From: Verrucomicrobiaceae bacterium
GTDB lineage: Bacteria > Verrucomicrobiota > Verrucomicrobiia > Verrucomicrobiales > Verrucomicrobiaceae
NCBI GenBank assembly: GCA_016795375.1
Contig: JAEUHJ010000200.1
Span: forward strand, 1 to 51,010
DNA length: 51,010 nt
Reading direction: 5' to 3'
A model generated the notes under the pieces. That model was not told where the DNA came from and made no database searches. It was given only the letters and a program-made list of their open reading frames with translations. Below are positions 16,091 to 23,665 of this stretch, piece by piece (the first letter of the stretch is position 1; every line of letters begins with the position of its first letter). Made by a program: the position numbers and the translations under genes.

Positions 16091-18142
16091 ATGATTTTCC
16101 GCCACGTTTTTTGCCTCACCTGCCTGTTCGCGCTGCCTTTGACCGCGCAAAACGCCGGAGAAACGACCGAGCTGAAGGAAGTCATCATCGAAGGCAAGGC
16201 TGAGAGCCTGATCGGCACGGCCCCGTCGGCCTCGAAAGGACAGACGAGCACGAAGGAGCTGCTGGCACGTCCGTTTTCACGGCGCGGGGAGCTGCTGGAG
16301 AGCGTGCCGGGCGTCATCATCACGCAGCACAGCGGGGACGGGAAGGCGAACCAGTATTTCGTGCGCGGGGCGAACCTGGACCACGGCACGGACTTCCTGA
16401 TGTATGTGGATGGCATGCCGGTGAACTTCCGCAACCACGCGCACGGCCAGGGCTACTCGGACCTGAACTTCATCATCCCGGAACTCGTCGGCGAGCTGGA
16501 ATACTGGAAAGGCAATTATTACGCTCAGCACGGCGACCTCAGCTCCTCCGGCGCGGCGCGCTTCAAGCTCGTCGATGAGCTGCCGCAGGGCATCGCGACC
16601 TCCACCTGGGGTGAGTATGAGTTTTCACGCACCTTGATCGCGGACACGATCCAGGCCGGCGAAGGCAGGCTCACCATGGCGCTGGAGCACCAGTTTTACA
16701 ACGGGCCGTGGGCGCTGAATTCGGACGCGACTCGCTGGAACGGCCTGCTGCGCTGGCACTGGGAGGACGGCACGGACAGGATCAACATCACCGCCATGGG
16801 TTACCAGGGTGACTGGATGTCCACCGACCAGGTGCCGCAGCGCGCCATCGAGGCCGGGATCATCGACCGCTTCGGCTTCATCGACCCGACCAACGGCGGC
16901 AATTCACGCCGTTACAGCCTCTCCTTCGACTGGACGCATGAGGACGGACGCGCCACCACGCGGACCAGCGCCTACGCCGGCTTTTACGACCTCGACCTGT
17001 TCTCCAACTTCACCTACTTCAAGGACAACGCCGCGCCGGCGGGCGACCAGTTCGAGCAGCAGGACCAGCGCTGGTTCTTCGGCGGTGAACTGGCCCGTGA
17101 CTGGCGTTTCGACGCTCTGGGCCACGAGCAGCGCCTCACGCTGGGAATGCAACTGCGCGCGGAGTGGATGAACGGCCTCGGACTCTACAACACCACCGCC
17201 CGCGACCGCTTCAACGTCGTGCGCAAGGATGACATCTTCCAGGCCAGCTACGGCCTTTTCTCCGAGCTGGAGTTCAAGCCACTGAGCTGGCTGCGCGTCA
17301 TCCCCGGCGTGCGCGCGGATTTGATCCACTTCGACGTGCAGCGCAGCACCTTGCCGGAAAACGCAGGCGTCCTGTCCAAAGGCATCGTCAGCCCGAAACT
17401 CTCCATCGTCTTCGGCCCCTGGGCGGACACGGAATTCTACCTCAACGGCGGCTTCGGCTTTCACAGCAACGACGCCCGCGGGGTGAACATCGTCACCGAT
17501 CCCTCGACGGGTGGCGCGGCGGACAAGGTGGACCCGCTCGTGCGCACCTACGGCGCGGAGTTCGGCATCCGCAACGAATCCATCCCGAAACTCGTCAACA
17601 CACTCTCCCTCTGGTTTCTCCGCAGCGACTCGGAGCTCATCTATGTCGGCGACGCCGGCAACACCGAGCCCGGCCCCTCCTCCCAACGCTACGGCGTCGA
17701 ACTCGCCAGCTACTGGCGTCCGGCCGACTGGGCGATGGTGGATTTCGAGGCCACCTGGACCGACGCGCATCTGCGCACCGATGCCCCGCCCAGTCAGAAC
17801 ATCCCAGGCTCCGTTCCCTACACGCTGAACGCCGGCATCACCCTCGGCGGCGCGGAGGGCTTCTTCGGTTCTCTGCGCGGACGTTATTTCGGCCCGCGTC
17901 CGTTGAACGAGACCGTGGACGTCGAGGCGCGCGAGTCCTTCCAGGTGAACGCCCGCGTCGGCTACCGCCGCAAAAACTGGGAAATCGCCCTCGACTGCCT
18001 CAACCTCATCAACCGCAGCGACAACGACATCGAGTATTACTACGACAGCCAGCTCCCGGGCGAAGCCGCGCCGGTCTTCGACCGGCACATCCACCCCATC
18101 GAACCGCGCATGTTCCGCGTGTCGGTGACACTGCGGTTTTAG
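16091..18142 (+). CDS. TonB-dependent outer-membrane receptor
   Basis: A 683-residue outer-membrane protein. Residues 1-20 look like a signal peptide ending LPLTAQ. A TonB-box-like segment (ELKEVIIEG, about 27-35) precedes a plug domain with LLESVPGVIITQHSGDGKAN and YFVRGANLDHGTDFLMYVDG. A 22-strand barrel is expected to the C-terminus, which ends MFRVSVTLRF with the terminal Phe typical of such proteins. It follows the sigma gene by 60 nt on the same strand, so metal-responsive expression is plausible. I infer import of a metal or metallophore, but the substrate is not legible; the protein lacks the extra N-terminal signalling domain of FecA-type transducers, consistent with sensing by the CnrX-like protein. 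Confidence 0.9.
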   Translation: MIFRHVFCLTCLFALPLTAQNAGETTELKEVIIEGKAESLIGTAPSASKGQTSTKELLARPFSRRGELLESVPGVIITQHSGDGKANQYFVRGANLDHGTDFLMYVDGMPVNFRNHAHGQGYSDLNFIIPELVGELEYWKGNYYAQHGDLSSSGAARFKLVDELPQGIATSTWGEYEFSRTLIADTIQAGEGRLTMALEHQFYNGPWALNSDATRWNGLLRWHWEDGTDRINITAMGYQGDWMSTDQVPQRAIEAGIIDRFGFIDPTNGGNSRRYSLSFDWTHEDGRATTRTSAYAGFYDLDLFSNFTYFKDNAAPAGDQFEQQDQRWFFGGELARDWRFDALGHEQRLTLGMQLRAEWMNGLGLYNTTARDRFNVVRKDDIFQASYGLFSELEFKPLSWLRVIPGVRADLIHFDVQRSTLPENAGVLSKGIVSPKLSIVFGPWADTEFYLNGGFGFHSNDARGVNIVTDPSTGGAADKVDPLVRTYGAEFGIRNESIPKLVNTLSLWFLRSDSELIYVGDAGNTEPGPSSQRYGVELASYWRPADWAMVDFEATWTDAHLRTDAPPSQNIPGSVPYTLNAGITLGGAEGFFGSLRGRYFGPRPLNETVDVEARESFQVNARVGYRRKNWEIALDCLNLINRSDNDIEYYYDSQLPGEAAPVFDRHIHPIEPRMFRVSVTLRF

Positions 18143-18190
18143 CGCCCCGACAGCCCGGACGGGCAAGAGGAACACGGCGCGAAGCAAAGT

Positions 18191-18204
18191 CCCGCCATGG
18201 CGGG
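18191..18204. repeat. 14-bp perfect palindrome before the SGNH hydrolase gene
   Basis: CCCGCC (18191-18196) and GGCGGG (18199-18204) flank a central AT, 13 nt upstream of the hydrolase ATG. It could be an operator or a hairpin affecting initiation. There is no T-run, so it is not an intrinsic terminator. Confidence 0.35.
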
Positions 18205-18216
18205 CGTATCCGGTTC

Positions 18217-19461
18217 ATGAAATCATGCCTCGTCGCCTGCTTGCTGGCCTTTGCCTCGTCTGTTCTCGCAGATTTCGCGCTCAAGGACGGGGACACCATG
18301 GTGTTTCTCGGCGACAGCATCACGGCGGCGCGGCGTTATGACCGCATCATCGAGAACTACACGCTGCTGCGCTTCCCTGACCGTCGCGTGAAGTTCTTCA
18401 ACGCCGGCAAGGGCGGCGACACCATGACCGGGGCGCTGGAGCGGCTGCAAAGCGAGGTGTTTGACCGCAAGGCGACGGTGCTGACCGTGGCCTTCGGCGT
18501 GAACGACATCGGCTGGGGCATGAAAGCGGACGCGGATCACAAGGCGGCGTATCTGAACTCGCTGCGCACATTGATCAGGCGCTGCAAAGAGCACAACGTC
18601 CGCGTCTTCATCTGCTCGCCCGCGATCACGAACGAGGATCCTGACAAGGCCGAAAAGGGCTTCCTCCAGCAGATGTGCGACGAAGGGCTGGCACTGGCGA
18701 AAAGCCTCGGCGCGGAGACCATCGACATCCAGCGTTCGATGCGCAAAGTGCAGCGGCATATGCTGGCGCTGAACGCACGGCAGAAGGACACCGCGAAGCA
18801 CACCAAGCTGCATGTCGAGGACGGCGTGCATTTGAACGAATTGGGCCAGCTCGCGATGGCGGTGGCGATCCTCAAGGGCCTCGACGCGCCCGCCGAGGTT
18901 TCTGCGGCAGAGATCGATGTCCCCACGCTGAAAGCGGTGAGCGTGGCGAGTTGCACAATCTCGAACATCAAAGCCACAGACGGTGGTATCGAGTTCGACC
19001 GGCTCGATGAAGGATATCCGCTGAACTTCGGCACTTTCGGTGCGTTGAACTTCAGATTCGTGCCCGTGCCTTCTGAATTGAATCGTTACATGCTCGCCGT
19101 GCGTGGGCTCGCGGCGGGCAAATACGACCTTCGCGCGGGCGGTCGTTTGCTCGGCACCCTCACCGCGCAGCAACTCGCCGCCGGCCTGAACATTTCCTCC
19201 ATGACCTCAAACGGCTGGGAGCCAGGCGGACCATGGGATGCGCAGGCGGCGGCGCTGAAAATGGTGACGGATGCACGCATGGAGATCACCGGCTCTGACC
19301 GCTACCGCGATCAGTTTCTCGGCGGTCATCCATCGCAAGAAGCGCTGCGTGCGCAAACTCAGGCCGTGCTCGACGAACTCGATAAGCTCCAGCGCCAGTA
19401 TGCCCGTCCGGTGACGGTTCACTTTGAGGTGCGGCCTGCTGCTAATGTTGACAAACCCTGA
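18217..19461 (+). CDS. secreted SGNH/GDSL-family hydrolase
   Basis: Exported esterase-type hydrolase of 414 residues. A signal peptide covers 1-18 (MKSCLVACLLAFASSVLA). The four SGNH blocks are clear: FLGDSIT with nucleophile S34, FNAGKGGD with G64-D68, FGVND with N96, and EDGVHLN with D202 and H205. The region after about 225 is a C-terminal extension of about 190 residues with no recognised domain, possibly a carbohydrate-interacting beta-rich domain. Related proteins in this phylum are often called GDSL lipases or rhamnogalacturonan acetylesterase-like, so carbohydrate deacetylation is plausible. It is convergent with the dehydrogenase gene: the two stop codons abut in the palindrome TGATCA (19459-19464). 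Confidence 0.88.
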   Translation: MKSCLVACLLAFASSVLADFALKDGDTMVFLGDSITAARRYDRIIENYTLLRFPDRRVKFFNAGKGGDTMTGALERLQSEVFDRKATVLTVAFGVNDIGWGMKADADHKAAYLNSLRTLIRRCKEHNVRVFICSPAITNEDPDKAEKGFLQQMCDEGLALAKSLGAETIDIQRSMRKVQRHMLALNARQKDTAKHTKLHVEDGVHLNELGQLAMAVAILKGLDAPAEVSAAEIDVPTLKAVSVASCTISNIKATDGGIEFDRLDEGYPLNFGTFGALNFRFVPVPSELNRYMLAVRGLAAGKYDLRAGGRLLGTLTAQQLAAGLNISSMTSNGWEPGGPWDAQAAALKMVTDARMEITGSDRYRDQFLGGHPSQEALRAQTQAVLDELDKLQRQYARPVTVHFEVRPAANVDKP

Positions 19462-20490
19462 TCACACCGGCTTCAGCACGCTCTTCACGACCTCTCCCTT
19501 GTGCATCTTCTCGAATGCTTCGTGCCACTCGGTCACGGGCCAGACGCCGCCGATGATCGGTTTCACGTCAAACTGGCCGCTGCTGAGCAGGGCGATGACG
19601 CGTTCCCAGATGGGCCAGTTGTGGCTGAAGCTGCCTTGCAGTGTGATGTTCTTCTGCACGAGCGGATCAATATTGAAGCCGAGCGGCTGCGGCCCCCAGC
19701 CGACTTTGCTGATCCAGCCTGCGGGACGCACGAGTTCGAGCGCGATTTTAAGCGTGATGCTCGCGCCGGCGGCGTCGATCACGCCATCGCAGCCGAGACC
19801 GTCGCGTTCCATCGCCCAAGGCTTCGCATCGCCGATGATGACCTCGCAGCCATAGTGTTTGCGGGCGAGTTCAAGACGATGCGCATCCTGCTGAAGGCCG
19901 ACGATGGCGACCTGCGCACCACACTGTTTTGCCATCGCGGCGCAGAGAATGCCAATCGTTCCGGGTCCGAGCACGACAACGCGGTCACCGGGTTCGATGC
20001 GCGCGTTTTTGACGACGGCGTTGTAAGCCACGCAGCAGGGCTCGGTGAGGCAGGCCTGCTCGAACGGAAGCTGGTCCGGCACATGATGCAGGATGCGGCT
20101 CGGAACGCGCACATATTTCGTCATCGCGCCGTTCACGCCGTAGCCGAAACCCTTGCGTGTCGGATCGAGGTTGTAGAGGCCGCGACGCGTCATCGGGTTG
20201 TCCTTGGAGATGATGGCGGCAGTCTCGGAGACGACACGGTCGCCTTCCTTCCAGCCTTCCACGTCCTTGCCGACTTCGACGATGCGACCGCCGAACTCAT
20301 GACCAAGCACGACGGGGTAATTCACCGGCCAGGAGTGGTCGGAGGTCCACTGATGCAGATCGGAGCCGCACACGCCGACATTGGCGACTTCGAGGAGCAC
20401 GTCCTCGCTGCCGATGATCGGCGTTTCGATTTCACGGACTTCGACGGAGTTTTTTTCAGGCGCGAAGTTGACGACGGCGGGGGATTTCAT
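19462..20490 (-). CDS. zinc-dependent medium-chain dehydrogenase (sugar/alcohol type)
   Basis: MDR-superfamily NAD(P)-dependent oxidoreductase of 342 residues. The N-terminal catalytic domain shows GVCGSDLHQW (C41) and GHEFGGRIVEVG (H64, E65), the catalytic zinc ligands. The Rossmann motif VVVLGPGTIG is at 161-170. Unlike classical alcohol or sorbitol dehydrogenases, the stretch around 85-105 lacks the four cysteines of the structural zinc lobe; it reads SETAAIISKDNPMTRRGLYN. The pattern suits a threonine/sorbitol dehydrogenase-like enzyme acting on a sugar or polyol. Start ATG 20490 gives a complete N-terminus. It appears monocistronic, with a repeat array directly upstream. Confidence 0.88.
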   Translation of the reverse strand: MKSPAVVNFAPEKNSVEVREIETPIIGSEDVLLEVANVGVCGSDLHQWTSDHSWPVNYPVVLGHEFGGRIVEVGKDVEGWKEGDRVVSETAAIISKDNPMTRRGLYNLDPTRKGFGYGVNGAMTKYVRVPSRILHHVPDQLPFEQACLTEPCCVAYNAVVKNARIEPGDRVVVLGPGTIGILCAAMAKQCGAQVAIVGLQQDAHRLELARKHYGCEVIIGDAKPWAMERDGLGCDGVIDAAGASITLKIALELVRPAGWISKVGWGPQPLGFNIDPLVQKNITLQGSFSHNWPIWERVIALLSSGQFDVKPIIGGVWPVTEWHEAFEKMHKGEVVKSVLKPV

Positions 20491-20515
20491 GGGTTAGCGG
20501 TGGGTGACAGAGGTT

Positions 20516-20606
20516 AACGCGAATGGGCGCGAATGACCGTGAATTCACACGAATGAATCATTTCTGAATTCGCGATAATTCGCGGCCATTCGTGAGCATT
20601 CGCGTT
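20516..20606. repeat. inverted array of decamer repeats (NNCGCGAATG family)
   Basis: Nine 10-bp units in phase. Four read forward: AACGCGAATG, GGCGCGAATG, ACCGTGAATT and CACACGAATG (20516-20555). After a central AATCATTTCT, four read in reverse complement: GAATTCGCGA, TAATTCGCGG, CCATTCGTGA and GCATTCGCGT (20566-20605). The two halves form a long imperfect hairpin. A related forward array lies on the other side of the GxxExxY gene. This explains almost the whole gap between the dehydrogenase and the GxxExxY gene. Confidence 0.85.
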
Positions 20607-20628
20607 GATAAACATAAATGACGCGGGT

Positions 20629-21003
20629 CTAGACAGTTTGTGACCTCACTTTCCTCACCCATTCCAGCTTGGGGTTCCTGAAATTGATGATCAAACCGAC
20701 CTCCAAACGTGCAATGCGGAGATAATTGAGCATCTGGGCGGTTTCGCTCTCCCCGATGGCGTCAATCGACTTCACGTCAACGAGGACATTACCATGCACG
20801 GTGATGTCAGGAATGCAGTCACCGACGATCTGCCCCAGGTAGCGGATGGGATAGGCGTGTTGCGCCTCGGCTCGAAACCCGTTCTGGTGAAGGTCGATGA
20901 CCAGCGCGTTCTCATACGGCTTCTCGCGCAAACCAGGGCCGAGCGCCTTGTGTACACGCATGGCACTGCCGATGACCTCATAAGTGCCGTCTTGGAATTC
21001 CAT
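20629..21003 (-). CDS. GxxExxY protein (PD-(D/E)XK nuclease-like fold)
   Basis: A 124-residue protein of the GxxExxY family. The name-giving motif is at GLREKPY (G24, E27, Y30). A nuclease-like signature follows: P65-D66, then VDVK with D76 and K78, and a conserved Q in ETAQMLNYLRIARL. Together these match a PD-(D/E)XK core, consistent with the family's assignment to that superfamily. The biochemical function is not established. The gene is isolated, with no operon partner, and is enclosed by decamer repeat arrays at 20516-20606 and 21024-21066, which suggests that gene and repeats travel or function together. It starts at ATG 21003 and ends with TAG. Confidence 0.88.
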   Translation of the reverse strand: MEFQDGTYEVIGSAMRVHKALGPGLREKPYENALVIDLHQNGFRAEAQHAYPIRYLGQIVGDCIPDITVHGNVLVDVKSIDAIGESETAQMLNYLRIARLEVGLIINFRNPKLEWVRKVRSQTV

Positions 21004-21023
21004 GGGTTGTGATCTGAGATTTC

Positions 21024-21066
21024 AACGCGAATGGCCGCGAATATCCACGAATGAAAAGCACGAATT
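21024..21066. repeat. second decamer repeat array, 5' side of the GxxExxY gene
   Basis: AACGCGAATG (21024-21033), GCCGCGAATA (21034-21043) and TCCACGAATG (21044-21053) run in phase, followed after 3 extra bases by AGCACGAATT (21057-21066). The consensus and forward orientation are the same as the left half of the array at 20516-20555. The array lies between the GxxExxY start codon and the end of the next gene. Confidence 0.8.
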
Positions 21067-21070
21067 CCAA

Positions 21071-21772
21071 TCAGGTGAAAGCAGGAACATCCTGAGCATG
21101 CACCGCCTCGCAAATCATGCGCAACGAGGCTTCCAGATTTCCGTCGGCGGTTTTGAAGGCGTCGGCGTCAATCGTGAGCGGTGCTCCGAGGACGACGAGA
21201 GGTGCGCCGTGTTTCGGACACTGGATTGCCTGCTCCAAACTCAAGCCGCCGACGGCTTGAACGGGCACTTTCACGGCCTGGACGACTTCACGCAGTTGAT
21301 CGAGCGGGCTGGGCATGCGTTTGCCCGCAGCGGCGATGCCACGCCGCTCGTCGTAGCCGATGTGATGGATGACGTAGTCGCAGCCGAGGTCCTCCAGCCA
21401 TTTCGCACCCGCGACCATGTCCTCGCTGACCATGTTGTCGCCCATCACCTTGCAGCCGAAGTCTTTGCCTGCTTTGACGACGCATTTCACCGTCTCCGCA
21501 TGCGCACGGGCCATGACGACGACATGCGTCGCTCCGGCTTTGGCCATCATTTCGGCCTCGAGGTAGCCGCCATCCATCGTTTTGAGGTCGGCGACAATCG
21601 GCGTGTTCGGAAACGCCTTTCTCAAAGCCCGCACACCATGCAGCCCCTCGGCCAGGATGAGCGGTGTGCCGGCCTCCAGCCAGTCCACACCGGCCCGCAT
21701 GGCGAGCGCGGCGGTTTCGAGGGCTTCGTCGATGTTCGTGAGGTCGAGGCTGATCTGGACGATGGGTTTCAT
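21071..21772 (-). CDS. 3-hexulose-6-phosphate synthase-like (OMP decarboxylase superfamily)
   Basis: TIM-barrel enzyme of 233 residues in the orotidine-5'-phosphate decarboxylase superfamily. The diagnostic ADLKTMDGG (D62, K64, D67) is present. The IHHIGYDERRG segment is nearer to the hexulose-6-phosphate synthase HTGxDxQ motif than to the KGPDC version. HPS condenses formaldehyde with ribulose-5-phosphate or runs in reverse; keto-gulonate-phosphate decarboxylase is the main alternative. No 6-phospho-3-hexuloisomerase gene is adjacent, so the pathway is uncertain. ATG 21772 (MKPIVQISLDLTNIDEAL) is chosen over the frame start at 21790 because it begins at the first barrel strand. Confidence 0.82.
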   Translation of the reverse strand: MKPIVQISLDLTNIDEALETAALAMRAGVDWLEAGTPLILAEGLHGVRALRKAFPNTPIVADLKTMDGGYLEAEMMAKAGATHVVVMARAHAETVKCVVKAGKDFGCKVMGDNMVSEDMVAGAKWLEDLGCDYVIHHIGYDERRGIAAAGKRMPSPLDQLREVVQAVKVPVQAVGGLSLEQAIQCPKHGAPLVVLGAPLTIDADAFKTADGNLEASLRMICEAVHAQDVPAFT

Positions 21773-21821
21773 GATTGCACGGCAAAGCAACGGTGTTTCA
21801 CCCGGCGTTTATCGGAGACGA

Positions 21822-22985
21822 TCAGCGGGAGGCCGTTGAAATCTTCGCGGCATCGAGCTCGCCGCACAGTGACAGCGCCTTCAGCGCCTGGCAGGTGGCG
21901 ATGTAGGTGATGTAGTAGTAGTTGCCGCGATAGAGCGAATACATCCACCAGCGGCCGGAGACGCGCTGCTCCTTCTTCAGCCATGTGATGGCGCGCTGGA
22001 TGCGTTCGTCCTTCACGGGAATGTTGCTCTGCCGCATCATCACGACCGCGAGCGCGGTCATGTAAGCGTCGCTCTCCGGTTTGGCGGCATCAGGCAGGCT
22101 GGTGACGAGTTTGGTGACGGTATCACTGATTTTGAAATGCCAGTCGTTCAACGCTGACATGTCGCGTGTGCTCCAGCCGCCGTCGGCATGCTGTTTGGAG
22201 GAAAGCAAAGCCAGCGCGGCATCGCGTTCGGCCTGCGGGACGACACCCGGCAGGTAATGCGCGAGTTGCAGCTTCAGGATGCGGTCGAAATCGTTCTTTG
22301 GCTGCGCGCTGCGGAGCCAGGACTTCAACTTGTCGATGCGGGCGAGCAATCCGGCGTCTTTGATGCCCTCCAGCCAGTCTGGAGCTGCGGTGATGGCGCG
22401 CACAGCTTGAAGCGTGAGTTCAAAGTCGGTGGTGATGTGCGGCACCTCGACTTCGCCGTAGCTCACGAACGAACCATCCGGTGACTGGCGCTCGAACATG
22501 TCGCGCAACGAGCGGTCGGTCTGCTCGGACAGCTTTCCGGTCACGTGCTTGTCCCATTCGGCGAGGCCCATCGAACGCCACACCGCGGTGAATGAGCTCG
22601 GGTAGTATTTGTGACCTTCCTTTTCGGTTTCCTTCACCGGAGCGATCTTCTCCGGCACGCTTTCGAGGAAGTCGGCGCGAATTTCCTCGGCCGGCTTGCC
22701 AAGCAGCGGTGTCAGAGCCGGGCGCTCGCTCATGTATGGGCCGGTGGTGTGGCAGTTGATGCAGTTTTTCTCGCGCACCCAGGTGATGGCGCCACCTTCG
22801 AGGTATTGCGACGCCGCCTGGATCGTTTTCGCGTTGAAGGCAGTCACCTTTGGCTCATCGGCGCTCGGAATCGAGATCTCGACACCCTCGGTCTTGTATT
22901 GAAACTCCGGCTTGGGCTTCGCCGGTGGCGTATCGGCGGCAAAAACCGGCGTGGCGGCGAGAAGGAGGCAAAGGACTGGCTTCAT
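21822..22985 (-). CDS. exported protein with CxxCH haem motif and cyclase-like repeats
   Basis: A 387-residue exported protein: signal peptide at 1-16 (MKPVLCLLLAATPVFA), then a single haem c attachment motif CINCH (C75, C78, H79). A long helical region follows, with spaced Gly/Trp-rich motifs such as SPDGSFVSYG and HADGGWSTRD that recall squalene-cyclase/prenyltransferase alpha-alpha barrels. Possible haem axial ligands cannot be identified. I do not know the function; it could be a periplasmic electron carrier or sensor with a toroid scaffold. Its ATG overlaps the acetyltransferase stop (ATGA), making it the third gene of a tightly coupled minus-strand operon. Confidence 0.75.
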   Translation of the reverse strand: MKPVLCLLLAATPVFAADTPPAKPKPEFQYKTEGVEISIPSADEPKVTAFNAKTIQAASQYLEGGAITWVREKNCINCHTTGPYMSERPALTPLLGKPAEEIRADFLESVPEKIAPVKETEKEGHKYYPSSFTAVWRSMGLAEWDKHVTGKLSEQTDRSLRDMFERQSPDGSFVSYGEVEVPHITTDFELTLQAVRAITAAPDWLEGIKDAGLLARIDKLKSWLRSAQPKNDFDRILKLQLAHYLPGVVPQAERDAALALLSSKQHADGGWSTRDMSALNDWHFKISDTVTKLVTSLPDAAKPESDAYMTALAVVMMRQSNIPVKDERIQRAITWLKKEQRVSGRWWMYSLYRGNYYYITYIATCQALKALSLCGELDAAKISTASR

Positions 22986-23665
22986 GCGGGGGACGATACG
23001 CTGTCCCCACCGATGATCGTTCCGAGCGGAATCGAATCGTCCGCGTAAAGCCAGCGGTGCATGGCAGCACCGATGCGCGGCCATTCGTGGTCGAGCATGG
23101 CAAACCAGGCCGTGTCACGGTTCTCGCCCTTGATGATCATGTGCTGGCGGAAGATGCCTTCAAAAGTGAAGCCGAGACGCATGGCGGCCTTCCGGCTGCG
23201 TTCGTTGCGCGCGTCGCATTTCCACTCCATGCGACGGTAACGCAGCGTTTCGAAGCAATGACGCAGCAAGAGGAAGCAGGCTTCCGTGTTCGCCTTCGTG
23301 CGCTGCGCCGGCGGCGCATACCAGATGTTGCCCAGCTCGGCCACGCCGTGCTCGGCACGGACGCTCATCAGCGAGATGCTGCCGAGACAGCGCCGCGAGT
23401 CTGCATCACGCACGGTGAAGGCTATCACATCGCTCTTCGCTCTCCATTCTCTCAAAAACGCCGCATGCTCCGCCGCATCGGCAAACGGTCCGCACGGCAT
23501 GCGCCGCCACAGGTCGCGTGTTTCGTCATCAGTGTGCGAAATCGCGAACAATTCCGGCGCGTCCCGCTCCACATCAAGCGGCGTGAGCGTGATGAAACGA
23601 CCCGCGAAAACCTGCGGCACCGGCCGAGGACATCCGGCAGGAGGCTGGATGGAACCGCCGCTCAT
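22982..23665 (-). CDS. GNAT-family N-acetyltransferase (RimJ-like)
   Basis: A 227-residue acetyl-CoA-dependent transferase. The RimJ/RimL-like pattern is visible: GRFITLTPLDVERDAPELFA near the N-terminus, CLGSISLMSVRAEHGVAELG (strands 2-4), and NERSRKAAMRLGFTFEGIFR, where the CoA-binding helix and following strand lie. The substrate is unknown; the family includes ribosomal-protein and small-molecule acetyltransferases. ATG 23665 is set by the ATGA overlap with the upstream esterase, and its own stop overlaps the next gene in the same way. The longer frame upstream is antisense within the esterase and is not real. Confidence 0.85.
   Translation of the reverse strand: MSGGSIQPPAGCPRPVPQVFAGRFITLTPLDVERDAPELFAISHTDDETRDLWRRMPCGPFADAAEHAAFLREWRAKSDVIAFTVRDADSRRCLGSISLMSVRAEHGVAELGNIWYAPPAQRTKANTEACFLLLRHCFETLRYRRMEWKCDARNERSRKAAMRLGFTFEGIFRQHMIIKGENRDTAWFAMLDHEWPRIGAAMHRWLYADDSIPLGTIIGGDSVSSPA

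Noticed and set aside
20516..21066. CRISPR array
   Set aside because: Units are 10 bp, contiguous and partly inverted, without unique spacers; no cas genes are present.
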